From Dermatemys mawii (Eukaryota; Chordata; Testudines; Dermatemydidae), in NCBI GenBank assembly GCA_007922305.1, contig ML677364.1, forward strand, positions 16,824,260-16,888,259: DNA of 64,000 nt. Reading direction: 5' to 3'. Position numbers and translations under genes: made by a program. The notes beneath the pieces were generated by a model, which was not told the DNA's origin, did not search any database, and was given only the letters and a program-made list of their open reading frames with translations. Below, piece by piece: positions 55,413 to 64,000 of this stretch; within the stretch, counting starts at the first letter, position 1; each line of letters begins with the position of its first letter.

Positions 55413-58400
55413 GTGAGGTGCGTGGGGCTCCCCGCACCCCGTGATCAGCGCCCCAGCAACACGCAAACTTATACCTCAAGCTAACAGGGCACCGAAGATA
55501 AACCCGTAAATGAATGGTTCATGGGATCGCTAATGTGCTTAAAGTTAAGCAAATGCATGTTTCCAGGATGCGGACCTTAATAAGGAATACGGAGTTGTCT
55601 CTGGTTTCATTTTTCCACCACTGCATCTGGTCTTCGGGCTGGTCCTCACTAGGGCGGGGGATCGACTGTAGATACGCAACTTCAGCTACATTAATAACGT
55701 AGCTGAAATGGGCATATCTACAGCTGACGTACCTGCCGTCCTCACGGCTGCGGCACACTCCCCCGTTGACTCCAGCTTGCGCCTTTTGGCGAGCTAGAGT
55801 TACAGAGTCGACGGGGGCGCCGCTGGTGATCGATCTATCGCATCTTGAGACGCGATAAATCGATCGCCATAAGATCAATCTCTCCCTGCGCTAGTGAAGG
55901 CAAGCCCATAGACGTGCCAGTCTCTCTGGGATGGTAAGGAGTTTTGCTTTGGGTAACACCACTCCAAATGCTCCTGTCCTGCAGAAATCTGTAAACTCTG
56001 GTCTACACTGAACGGGGTGGAGAGAGGATCGACTTAAGATAAGCAACTTCAGCTACACGAATAGCGTAGCTGAAGTCGATGTATTTAGGTCGATTTACTG
56101 CGGCGTCTTCATGGCAGTGAGTTGACTGCTTCCCCTCCCACATCAACTCCACCTTTCACAGCAGTGGAGTATCGGCGTTGACAGGAGAGTGCTCGGAGTG
56201 ATGCAATAAATCGACCCCCAGTAGATCAATGCTATCCGGTTGGTAATGTAGACTTACTCTAACAGAAAGCACTAGAGATCATCTAGTTTAGGGTATTTTA
56301 CATTTGCATTTGATTCTTTGTCCTCTTCTTTGCCAGTCTTATTAATGGGAATGTTTCTGATGTGGTCCATAACAGCTGTTAGTGATTTTCAGATATCCTC
56401 CCTTCACTGCCACTTTAGTAGACTTGTGCATCAACCAGTGAAGCCAATTTGATGAGGAAACTGTTTTGTCCAGCATAACTTTAAGGCACAAATTATGGGA
56501 CTTCCAACACTTTCATTGGGAGACTATTCTTCAGCCTAATTTTAATTTATCTCAGTCATAGGAAGTTTATCTAAATTTAATTATAGTTTGTCAGTGTTGC
56601 TGGCCACAATCTGTGGTTTAGAAAGTGCTGTTTTCAGAACTTCTAGATGTACTAAAACACACATGAAACAAACTGGGTCAGTGGTTCTCAACCATTTCCG
56701 TACTAATTTATCATGTTATAAACAAAAGAAAGTTGCACTCTCCTCCTTTCTAGTCAGAAAGGGAAAGAGGATGGTTGTGAACCATTTGAAATCTATTCAT
56801 GAGCCCCAAGTGGAGAACCTGTTCACTAGGTGAATGTTTCAGAATTGTTCCCAGCTATCGAAGAAAAAACTCACGTAACCAATCTGCAGTAACCTGGACA
56901 AAAACTTTTTTTTAAGTAGGAAGAAACTTTTTTTGGCAAATACAATTTCAAATATCAAATGCACTGTATGCCATTTAGAGTGAATGGACGATAAATTTTC
57001 TTTCTCCAATAACTTCCCTAGGTCCAGTCCTGCAATTTGATTTGCCTGGATATTCTTTATACCTTCATAGGGTCCCATTAAACTCAGTGGGGCTCTGTAC
57101 AAGTTCAAGAGACTACCCAAGTGACTCAGAATGCAAGACTGGGCCTGGCTCCGCTGTGTTTTTAGTAAAGCAGGAGTCAATATGGCTGCCTGTCGTTATT
57201 CTGTCTATGAACCAGCATCAGTGATGATGTCGGGAACAATACAGTAGACCAGGAGTAGGCAACCTATGGCATGTGTGCCAAAGGTGGCACACAAGCTGAT
57301 TTTCAGTGGCATTCACGGTGCCTAGGTCCTGGCCACTGGTCCAGGGGACTCTGCATTTTAATTTAACTTTAAATGAAGCTTTATAAACATTTTAAAAACC
57401 TTATTTACTTTACATACAACAATAGTTATAGAAAGAGACCTTCAAAAAACATTAAAAATGTATTACTGGCACGCAAAACCTTAAATTTGAGTGAATAAAT
57501 GAAGACTTGGCACACCACTTTTGAAAGGTTGCCAATTCCTGCAGTAGACTTGATTATCCAGGATGATAGGGAAAAAATTAATCCTGGTTAATAAATTCCC
57601 GGATAATCACCATCCATAGGAAATATGGGGAGAGAGGGGTTGGTTCACCAGCCACCTTGCACCAGGGGGAGAGGGTGTTGGTTCACTGGCTGCCCTGCAC
57701 CCTGGTGGGGTAGGTTTTTTTGTGCTTGGGGTGGCAACAAAGTCAGAGCTGTCCTTGCTATTACGCTTTTTTTTTTTTTTATAAACATCCTGGTTAATCC
57801 AATCCTGGATAATCGAGAGTCTACTATATACACAACTCTAGAAGTTCTTTAAATATTCCTACAAAGCAGTAAGGAGTTATTAACACATTGTTTTGCTGTC
57901 ACAGTTTTCCCACCATCTTTCTGTAAGTAGGTTTAAACCAAAATTATGATAATAACCCTTTTAGGACTGAAATACAATGTTGAAGCAAATAACTATGTAA
58001 TTTCCATGTTAATTTGTGCAAATTTTTTGCCAATATAGTTCATACTAGTTCCTCAAATGATAGGGATGTTTTTGCTGGTATAACTATATCTAACCTAGGG
58101 CTTTTGCTGTCCTATTTATGTGGGTGAGGGCTATTCACATTCCTAACCAACAGAGTTATGCTGGCAAAACTTTTAAGTGTAGACCAGGCCTCACTGTTCA
58201 TGTTCTTATTGCAAATGTTGGAAATCTGTGTGCAGAGTTGGGACTATATACTATAATCTTTTTTTCTTTTTCCAATACTAAAGCTGAATTACAGATGGCT
58301 GAAGCTGTTGCTCTAATAAACACTCTTCATAATTGGACCGTTTTAGATAAAATAATTCTGTCTACAAAAACTCCTGACAAGAAGTTTATTTTTGGCAAAG

Positions 58401-61400
58401 GAAATTTTCAGATTCTGACAGGTAAGAAAAAAATCAAAGCTTTCTTAATATAATATATCATACTAAATGAAAGATTTTTACCCTTCGTCAGCTAATTGAT
58501 TATTGCAGACACAGGAGAAAGCTAAGGTTCTGTGTACTTCAAAGGTAGATTTACAAGCAGGCTTCAGAGATGTTGATTAAAAACATGCAAGATGGAAAGA
58601 ACCAATACTTGCTGTAAGGGCTTGTTTTCACTGCAACAATTAAAATGAGTTAGTACACTTCAGTTACTCTGCTCGACCTAGTCTAGCTCAAGTGAGAGTG
58701 ATCATACTATGAGACAACATTTGCACAACAGAATGATTGGATGAGCTATAACTCCAGCTGTTGAATCCCCACAACATTGCTAGCTTGAGCATCAGTAGCA
58801 CTCAATTTCCAACCACCTCCCTGCTAGTCAATCTAGCGCAAGCCCGACTCCACTCCTTCCTCCAAGTCCCTGCCCTGCCTCTTCCTTCCCCCACTCCACC
58901 CCTTCCCCAAAGGTACCATCCCCTTCTCTTTCTTGCCCAAGCGCAGCCTGTCCCCACTCCTACCCCTCCCTCCCAGCGCCTCCTTCACTGGGGGAAGGGG
59001 AGAAGCTTGGCTGACAATGGGTTCTAAGCACCTGCTAATTTCTTCTGTGGGTGCTCCGCAACTAGAACATTCATGGAATTGGGACCTATGGAGACACATA
59101 TCTCTGCTTGGGATCCACAGCTGTGAACCCTCTCTTGAAGTCTGTCACCTAGGCTGTTTCTTGCAAGAATGATGGTTGAACATGCCTAACATCACACAAA
59201 ATTGCTGGTGCAAGTGGCTCTCCCTTATAACCTTTAGCCCAATGGGTAGAGCACTCACCTCGGATGTGGGGGTCCCCAGTTCAGTTCCCAACCCCACCTG
59301 CTGAAGTTAAGGGATGTGAACATGAGTTTCACACCTAGCCACTGGACTGTAGAGTTATTCTCATGCTGTCTGGTCCAATGCATATTTAAGTAATTCTACA
59401 AAGTTGACCTGCTCAGTAGGAGAGATTGAGAGAGACCAATGTCAGACTACCCTGTAGCCCAGTGGTTAGGTGGGAGATACCTGTTCAGGAAAAGGGAGGA
59501 CTTGAACCATGGTCTCCCATATCCTGGGTGAGAGCCCTTTAGCCCACTGGTTAGAGCATGAGGGAGTGTGTGTGTGCCCCCCCCCCCAAGCCATTCTGTA
59601 TGTACAAGGTAGGAGGGGAACACCTATCTTCGCCTGATTGGAGGAGTGCGCGGGGGTTTAGGTGTGATAAAAGCGTCCAGGCACTGCCTAAGGCAGCAAT
59701 GTGCATGCCAAGAGGCAGAAATTTAGGTGCATAGGGGCTTTCACAGCAAAAATGTAGGCAGCGAGGGGGTTTGGGCCCCTACAGGGTAAGATAACAGCTG
59801 AACAGCGATTTTGAGGAGTTCATTTTCACTTAACTTTTACACTTAGATACCTAAATCCCTTTGTGGATCTGAGCCCTAGTACTCTTCCTAGTCTCCATGT
59901 AACAGCAAGAAGCATCCTAGCATGTTCGTTGGCAGTCTCAGCAGCCCATAATCCATAGACTGAATGGACCTGGAAACAGAACTTTATCCTCTCATCCTTT
60001 TTGGTAGTCTTTTTAGAATACACTTGAAACACGGTCGCACAAGGTGAAAGCACATGCTGCTGTACCTGTTCTGTGAACAAAGAGTGTACTTTCACATGCT
60101 GTCAGTTGTTATTTCATGAACACCTGCATTCACTTTTTAACATATTAACATTGCCAATCTAGAGCAAAAAGGCTATATGCATTACAAAATTACACAGTGC
60201 AATTCTCTTTATTTAGAAAAGGTTAAAGGATTACCGCACATAACGGCTGTCTTCTTGAATATAGAAAGGCTCTCTCCATTGACAAAGGTAATTTAAAAAA
60301 CAATATTCAAGTGTATTTTTTATGTTCTACATCAGTGGTGGGCAATCCTATCAGGGTAATCCAGCCACTAGGAGCTTCTGGTAGCCGTGCAAATATAAAA
60401 CCGGCAGCCCACCCACGGATTACCCTGACCGGCCCCACGTGGGCCACAGGTTGCCCACCGCTGTTCCAAATCCAAAGACTGTGTTTGGAACGTGCTGATG
60501 CTCTGAAAAGTATAGGCCATCTTGTGATTCAGAAGATGCACATGACATTTTTTAAAGCCAGTTTGGCCAAATTACGCCTGAGATAAGCAAACCTAGTTCC
60601 ATTGACTTTATTGGGCATTATGCCTCTTACTTCATGGCTGAATTTGGCTCACTGGCATCCTGGTAGTCTTTTACTTTGGATTCTGCTCCCAGCAACTCAT
60701 TGGTGTCTTGGACAAGTCACTTAACTTTTGTGCCTCGATATCTTCATCTGTAAAATTGGGGGAAACTTAGTCGTCTTTGTAAAGCACTTCAGGATTTTGG
60801 ATGAAATGTGCTCTATATTAAAATGCTTGGCATTAATATTTAACATGAAATTAGTTATGCAAGCAATGCATATATTTTAATTTTTGTGTACTTCTTTTCT
60901 TTACACTTACTTTTAAGTATGTTTTAAAGAGACACTGATTACAATTTATACATTTTTAAAAACCTTAACTTCATTAGTAATGATTCCTTAGAAAGGCTTA
61001 GATGATTAAAACTGGAAACAAATAAAAATGAATATGCTTTTCACTATTTATGCTGTGCTTTTATTTTTTGCATTTCATTTAGGTAAATAGAAACCACTGG
61101 TATTTGTCCTTTAGACACTGTAATTACAAGCAATTTTTGAAAAGCACTGGAAATAGACAGTGTCACTTTCAGTTCTCTCGCATAAGCACTATCCTACACT
61201 ATTTTGGTTGCAATCTCTTCAATAGAATATTATTCTTTACAAGTTGATTTTATTTAAAGTTTTTAGATGATTATGGATAGAGTTTGTGAAGAGATTTTAA
61301 GTTCCACATTTCTGACAAAAAGAAGATACACATTTTTCTCAGAAGTTTACCAGTTTTTCATCCTCCTCTCATTTGTGGAAATCTTTCTGTTGATATTAGG

Positions 61401-63984
61401 TTTTGTAAAAGCTTGTTTTACCAAACTTAAATCTTGGACATAATTTAACCTGACAGAGGCCATGATTCAACAAGGTATTTAGGAATGTGTGTAACTTTGG
61501 CACACGAACAGTCCAATGAACTTCAGTGGGACTACTCATACTTAAGCACCTTACTGAATCAGGGCTGAACCAACTTACAGCAGAAAAAGAGTTCTGTGGA
61601 AGTTCGCAAGCTTGTCTCTCTCACCAACAGAAGTTGGTCCAATAAAAGATATACTTCACCCACCTTGTCGCTCTACAGTTTCATTTCTTTACCCTGCTGC
61701 ATGCAAATTGACTTATATACATGATCCTAAAAAAACTTCAGATTATTTTATCTAATGTTTTTAAAGAAAGAACTGGAAGATGCTTGGGGAGTGACTGTTT
61801 TTGACAGATATACAGTGGTCCTTCATATTTTTCGTTGCAATGCTCGGACTAAGGAGGCAAAACTTCAGATCGCATTGGCTGAAATCCCGCTTCTCAGGTA
61901 TCTCCAATTGTGCAAATAGCAGATGTTAGTATTTCGGTATAATATAAAGACATATAAAGGCATTTTCTTCACAATCATTAATATGGTAGTACTATTCTTG
62001 ATGGGGGGAAGTCAATGGTTCTCTTTTGTATAATATGCTTCATCACATTTTATGCCATAAACTGTCCAAAACAGATTAGAATAGAGCATTGCTTTAAGCT
62101 TTTCACCATTGACTAGCGAAAAGAAACAAAAACAGCAGCTGTTCACAAGAGAGCCTTACCAAATAAATTAGTGTATGAATTGCTAGTTCATTCCAATCCC
62201 AGTAACCTTCCAGGAACAGCAGCAGCAACTTTATTCTTAGACTATATGGCACATTTATAGTTTATAAGGTTAGAACTTTAGCTCTCAACAGGAGTTGAGA
62301 ATACCAGATTAGAGTCTGGTTGATTTATGTGTGTATCCAAATAATGGCAAGTTTAATCAAGTGCATGGTATATTTTGTATAATTACCATTCCTATGCCTG
62401 ACTGAAGTCAGTGGGAGTTATGTAGGTGCATCTGACAGTATGATTGGCTCCCTGAAATTTTGGCTCAGTCCATTTTTTCTGCAGTTATTATTTGTTAACT
62501 GTGTTGTCTGTTGGGGAGCCAGGAAATTTGGATTCCATTCCCAATAATGCTGCTTAGCCATCGTATGGCCTTGGGCTAGTCACTTAAATTCTCTGTGTCC
62601 CAGTTTTCCGAGCTGTAATATTAGATTGTTACTACTTAGCCATGTTTTTGAAGTAATTTTAACATCCTTTAATTAAAGTCACCATATTTACTTTGGTACA
62701 AATGTTACTCTTTTTACTTTGCTAGAACAAATCTGAGAAATGAGACGTCTCAGTTAGATCAGCAAAGAGGTGGATCAAGATACATCATGGGGTCAGGTAA
62801 AATGTAAATATTTATATGAACTGTGGGGTTATCTTCTATAATCTATGACCAAGTTTAATTGCTTTTTGGAAGTTGTGGTAGCTGTGACAGGTGGATTGAT
62901 TTAAGAAAAGACTATTTAAATCATTTAAATCATTATTGAAATCAAGTGGAAAGTTTTGATTTAAATTATTGATTTTATTCAGCTTTTCCTTTTGTATTTC
63001 AGTTATTTTCTAAAGAAAGGTGCATTCTCATTGGCTGATATAACCTTTACAACATGTTGATATGCAACTAAATAGAGCCTTTACTCTAGATTTGGTACAT
63101 CTGTTATCTAGTAGGGTACACTAACTATAACTGTATACATTTATTTAAGCAATTATGTAGCTTAATATTTTCAAATTCTTATTGTATATTTATAATAGGT
63201 TAGAAAATTGTGAAATGATATATTGCTTATTTACTAGATAATTTAACTGTTTGCTCATGGCTTGTGTCAAGCTGCATTAGGTTGGTAACAGGAATTTAAT
63301 TAAACACACAAAACATCCTGTAAAATGTTTTTTTATTAAACAAAACTACTTTAAATATTTTGGATACATAAATTACTGTATTTTTCCATGAGCTAGAGAG
63401 TAAGTTGCCCCGGTGGGTGGAATCATAAATACTTATGACTTGAGAATTGAGCCTCTCAGAGCTCAGTTAGGGAGAAGCTATAAAATAGGAGTATGAGATG
63501 GCTCAGTGGACGATCCTGATGACATACATGACCATATACATATACACAGGCCACATTATTATTATTTTTAAAATGCTTAAAGATGTGTGTGTTGCCAGCA
63601 AGGGCAATGAGCAACCTATATGGTTGCTCCAGTATGACACCTTTAAAAGTCAATTGTAACTTTGTCTCGGTTCTGTCTTAGTCAAGTAATTGAGTCCATG
63701 CATTCTTAAGACTGCTTTGAATGTATATTGCCAGTTCTCTATCACTGTTCTAAGTAGTTTCATAACACAGCTTGATTTCCATCTCTTATCGGTTGTTCAG
63801 CCACTTACTAGTTTATATTCTTTAGGTGAGACTTTCGTGGAAATGCAGTATCGTCTCTTGAAAGAAAAAGAATTTAAAATTAGGAATGCCCTGGAAAAGC
63901 TGAGAAGAAAGAGGTCTCTACTCAGAACACAGCGTAGAAGGCGTGAGTTTCCAGTTATCTCAGTAATGGGCTACACTAATTGTG
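55088..63984 (+). CDS. GTPBP6: GTPBP6, mitochondrial HflX-type GTPase (partial, six exons)
   Basis: This is the vertebrate homologue of bacterial HflX. It is a GTPase acting on mitochondrial ribosomes in subunit splitting/recycling and late large-subunit assembly. Exons are 55088-55412, 58284-58421, 60217-60287, 61767-61897, 62726-62796 and 63826-63984; phases 1,1,0,2,1,1 agree throughout. Exon 1 has an Arg/Ala/Leu-rich, acid-poor N-terminus, as expected of a mitochondrial presequence, then an acidic tract. Exons 2-4 carry the HflX N-terminal domain (AEAVALINTL, VFDRYTVVLHIFRCNARTKE, KLQIALAEIPLLR). Exons 5-6 carry GGSRYIMGSGE, a basic coiled segment and EFPVISVMGYTNCG, the start of the P-loop. 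The remaining G domain (G2-G5) lies beyond the right edge. The start ATG (gggcgATGG) is the first in frame in the island transcript. About 298 residues are visible. Confidence 0.97.
55636..55907. mobile_element. MITE with internal hairpin in GTPBP6 intron 1
   Basis: Ends GGGCTGGTCCTCACTAG and, complemented, GGGCTTGCCTTCACTAG. Inner hairpin around AACTTCAGCTACATT and AACGTAGCTGAA at about 55680-55710. 272 bp. Related to the copies at 32090 and 55997. Confidence 0.8.
55997..56261. mobile_element. MITE with internal hairpin, second copy in GTPBP6 intron 1
   Basis: Ends CTGGTCTACACTGAAC and, complemented, AGTAAGTCTACATTAC. Inner hairpin CAACTTCAGCTACACG / CGTAGCTGAAGT at about 56044-56079. Only about 90 bp separate it from the copy at 55636. 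Confidence 0.8.
56674..56829. mobile_element. Probable short hAT, CAGTGGTTCTCAACC end
   Basis: The left end CAGTGGTTCTCAACCATTTC is typical of hAT. The right end (AGTGGAGAACCTG) is only a loose complement. Boundaries are approximate. Confidence 0.5.
57242..57826. mobile_element. Tigger-like MITE, CAGTAGAC ends, split by a hAT
   Basis: The left end CAGTAGAC (57242-57249), after TA, continues beyond the hAT as TTGATTATCCAGGATGA. The right end, complemented, reads TAGTAGACTCTCGATTATCC and is followed by TA (57827-57828). So the hAT landed after base 8 of the terminal repeat. Confidence 0.9.
57250..57541. mobile_element. Non-autonomous hAT, CAGGAGTAGGCAACCT ends
   Basis: Ends CAGGAGTAGGCAACCT and AGGTTGCCAATTCCTG. 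The exact 8-bp duplication CAGTAGAC (57242-57249 and 57542-57549) is part of the Tigger-like end it hit. 292 bp. Confidence 0.95.
58010..58190. mobile_element. MITE fragment in GTPBP6 intron 1
   Basis: GTTTTTGCTGGTATAACTAT and the end AAGTGTAGACCAGGCC resemble the GTCTACACTG-ended elements. The left end is not resolved. Confidence 0.45.
58284..58421 (+). CDS. GTPBP6: GTPBP6 exon 2
   Basis: The exon is 138 nt, phase 1 to 1, with acceptor caatactaaag and donor GACAG|gtaaga. It encodes AELQMAEAVALINTLHNW then a segment with FIFGKGNFQIL. This is the start of the HflX N-terminal domain, where bacterial HflX has ELxxLaxtaG and the KpdpxxyiGkGK-type motif. The GKG of FGKGN fits that motif. Confidence 0.95.
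58800..59095 (-). mobile_element. Decayed hAT MITE related to the one at 45153
   Basis: On the minus strand it begins CATAGGTCCCAATTCCATGA, followed by GAGCACCCACAGAAG and a G-rich body, the layout of the 45153 element. The other end is not clear. Confidence 0.5.
59225..59880 (+). repeat. tRNA-like SINE-type repeat region
   Basis: Phrases such as TTTAGCCCAATGGGTAGAGC and AGCCCAGTGGTTAGGTGG recur three times with B-box-like remnants (GTTCAGTTCCC, GACTTGAACCATGG). This suggests tandem or repeated tRNA-derived units in a longer element. None folds as a tRNA. Confidence 0.4.
60217..60287 (+). CDS. GTPBP6: GTPBP6 exon 3
   Basis: The exon is 71 nt, phase 1 to 0, with acceptor ctctttatttag and donor ACAAAG|gtaatt. 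It encodes EKVKGLPHITAVFLNIERLS and PLTK. This corresponds to the HflX strand that precedes the xxLExxxxxxVxDR motif (VFxNxxLSPxQ in the family). Confidence 0.93.
60333..60463. mobile_element. Short palindromic hAT MITE, CAGTGGTGGGCAA ends
   Basis: Ends CAGTGGTGGGCAATCC and GGTTGCCCACCGCTG, with further inverted pairs inside (CAGGGTAATCC / GGATTACCCTG). Flanks TTCTACAT and TTCCAAAT match at 6 of 8. 131 bp, 46 bp after GTPBP6 exon 3. Confidence 0.85.
60690..60830 (+). repeat. MIR-type SINE
   Basis: CTTGGACAAGTCACTTAACT, TTGTGCCTCGATATCTTCAT and CTGTAAAATTGGGG are the MIR core and 3' part, in GTPBP6 intron 3. Confidence 0.8.
61460..61565. mobile_element. Short palindromic MITE, GGCCATGATTCA ends
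   Basis: GGCCATGATTCAACAAGG and, complemented from the right end, AGCCCTGATTCAGTAAGG. The centre also pairs (CAATGAACTTCAGTGGGACT). A looser relative lies at about 57020-57130. An unidentified repeat tail (ACCAACAGAAGTTGGTCCAA) follows to 61680. Confidence 0.7.
61767..61897 (+). CDS. GTPBP6: GTPBP6 exon 4 (HflX DR-T...IF motif)
   Basis: The exon is 131 nt, phase 0 to 2, with acceptor gtttttaaag and donor CTCAG|gtatct. It encodes KELEDAWGVTVFDRYTVV, LHIFRCNARTKEAKLQIALA and EIPLLR. The pattern VxDRxxxIlxIFxxrArTxEaKlQVeLA is the HflX family signature, so this exon alone secures the assignment. Confidence 0.97.
62510..62660 (+). repeat. MIR-type SINE
   Basis: AGGAAATTTGGATTCCATTC, GGCCTTGGGCTAGTCACTTA and CTCTGTGTCCCAGTTTTCC follow the MIR pattern. 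It ends about 70 bp before GTPBP6 exon 5. Confidence 0.8.
62726..62796 (+). CDS. GTPBP6: GTPBP6 exon 5
   Basis: The exon is 71 nt, phase 2 to 1, with acceptor actttgctag and donor GTCAG|gtaaaa. It encodes TNLRNETSQLDQQRGGSRY and IMGSG. It matches the HflX loop GGxGxRGpGE, which in GTPBP6 reads GGSRYIMGxGE. Confidence 0.95.
63826..63984 (+). CDS. GTPBP6: GTPBP6 exon 6 (coiled segment and start of P-loop)
   Basis: The exon is 159 nt, phase 1 to 1, with acceptor atattctttag and donor TGTG|gtaaga. It encodes GETFVEMQYRLLKEKEF, a basic helical segment (KLRRKRSLLRTQRRRR) and EFPVISVMGYTNCG. The P-loop GxxNxGKS/T is split by the intron after its second glycine. The rest lies beyond the window. Confidence 0.97.
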
Positions 63985-64000
63985 GTAAGAAAAAACTCCT

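Larger units (their letters stand above)
54540..55450. promoter_or_regulatory. CpG island and divergent promoter of GTPBP6 and the STAG-family gene
   Basis: This is the only stretch of the window dense in CpG. It holds GTPBP6 exon 1 on + and a splice donor for a minus-strand exon at 54614, so the two transcription starts lie only a few hundred bases apart. Visible sites are a palindromic E-box TCACGTGA at 54787-54794 and an inverted CCAAT box at 54733-54737. No TATA box was seen. Bidirectional use is inferred. Confidence 0.7.

Overview
This is vertebrate nuclear DNA from a sauropsid, most likely a turtle, with a crocodilian as the alternative. Genes are split into short exons with GT-AG introns. 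The intergenic and intronic DNA is full of CR1 LINEs, hAT, PIF/Harbinger and Tigger DNA transposons with their MITEs, MIR-type SINEs and solo retroviral LTRs. There is one CpG island. No bacterial, organellar, rRNA or CRISPR features were seen.

Two protein-coding genes diverge from the CpG island at about 54.54-55.45 kb. On the + strand, GTPBP6 (mitochondrial HflX-type GTPase) starts at 55088. Six exons are present, all in compatible phase, and the gene leaves the right edge just inside the P-loop of its G domain. On the - strand lies a cohesin STAG/SA-family gene. Ten exons with intact frame and splice sites were found between 37054 and 14388, and a probable 5' UTR exon ends at 54614. They cover the basic N-terminal tail through most of the stromalin conserved domain. 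The rest of the protein was not found and presumably lies beyond the left edge. At positions that separate the paralogues the protein looks more like STAG1/STAG2 than STAG3 but is clearly divergent, so it may be a fourth STAG paralogue. A 72-nt, splice-flanked, phase-compatible segment at 29480-29551 could be an extra exon.

Layout: 1-960 PIF/Harbinger transposase remnant; 2.9-4.9 kb CR1 with a hAT inside; 7.0-8.5 kb MIR and two hAT elements; 8.5-14.4 kb mostly unassigned; 14.4-37.1 kb STAG exons with TE-filled introns, including two solo LTRs; 37.1-54.6 kb the presumed first STAG intron, holding two CR1s, a Tigger remnant and a large CR1/hAT/Harbinger/LTR nest at 45.1-52.1 kb, then MITEs and a degenerate minisatellite; 54.5-55.45 kb the divergent promoter; 55.1-64 kb GTPBP6 with MITEs in intron 1.

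The genes have no direct pathway link: one is a nuclear cohesin subunit, the other a mitoribosome factor. What they share is the promoter. Protein comparisons were made by eye from knowledge of the families; no search was run.
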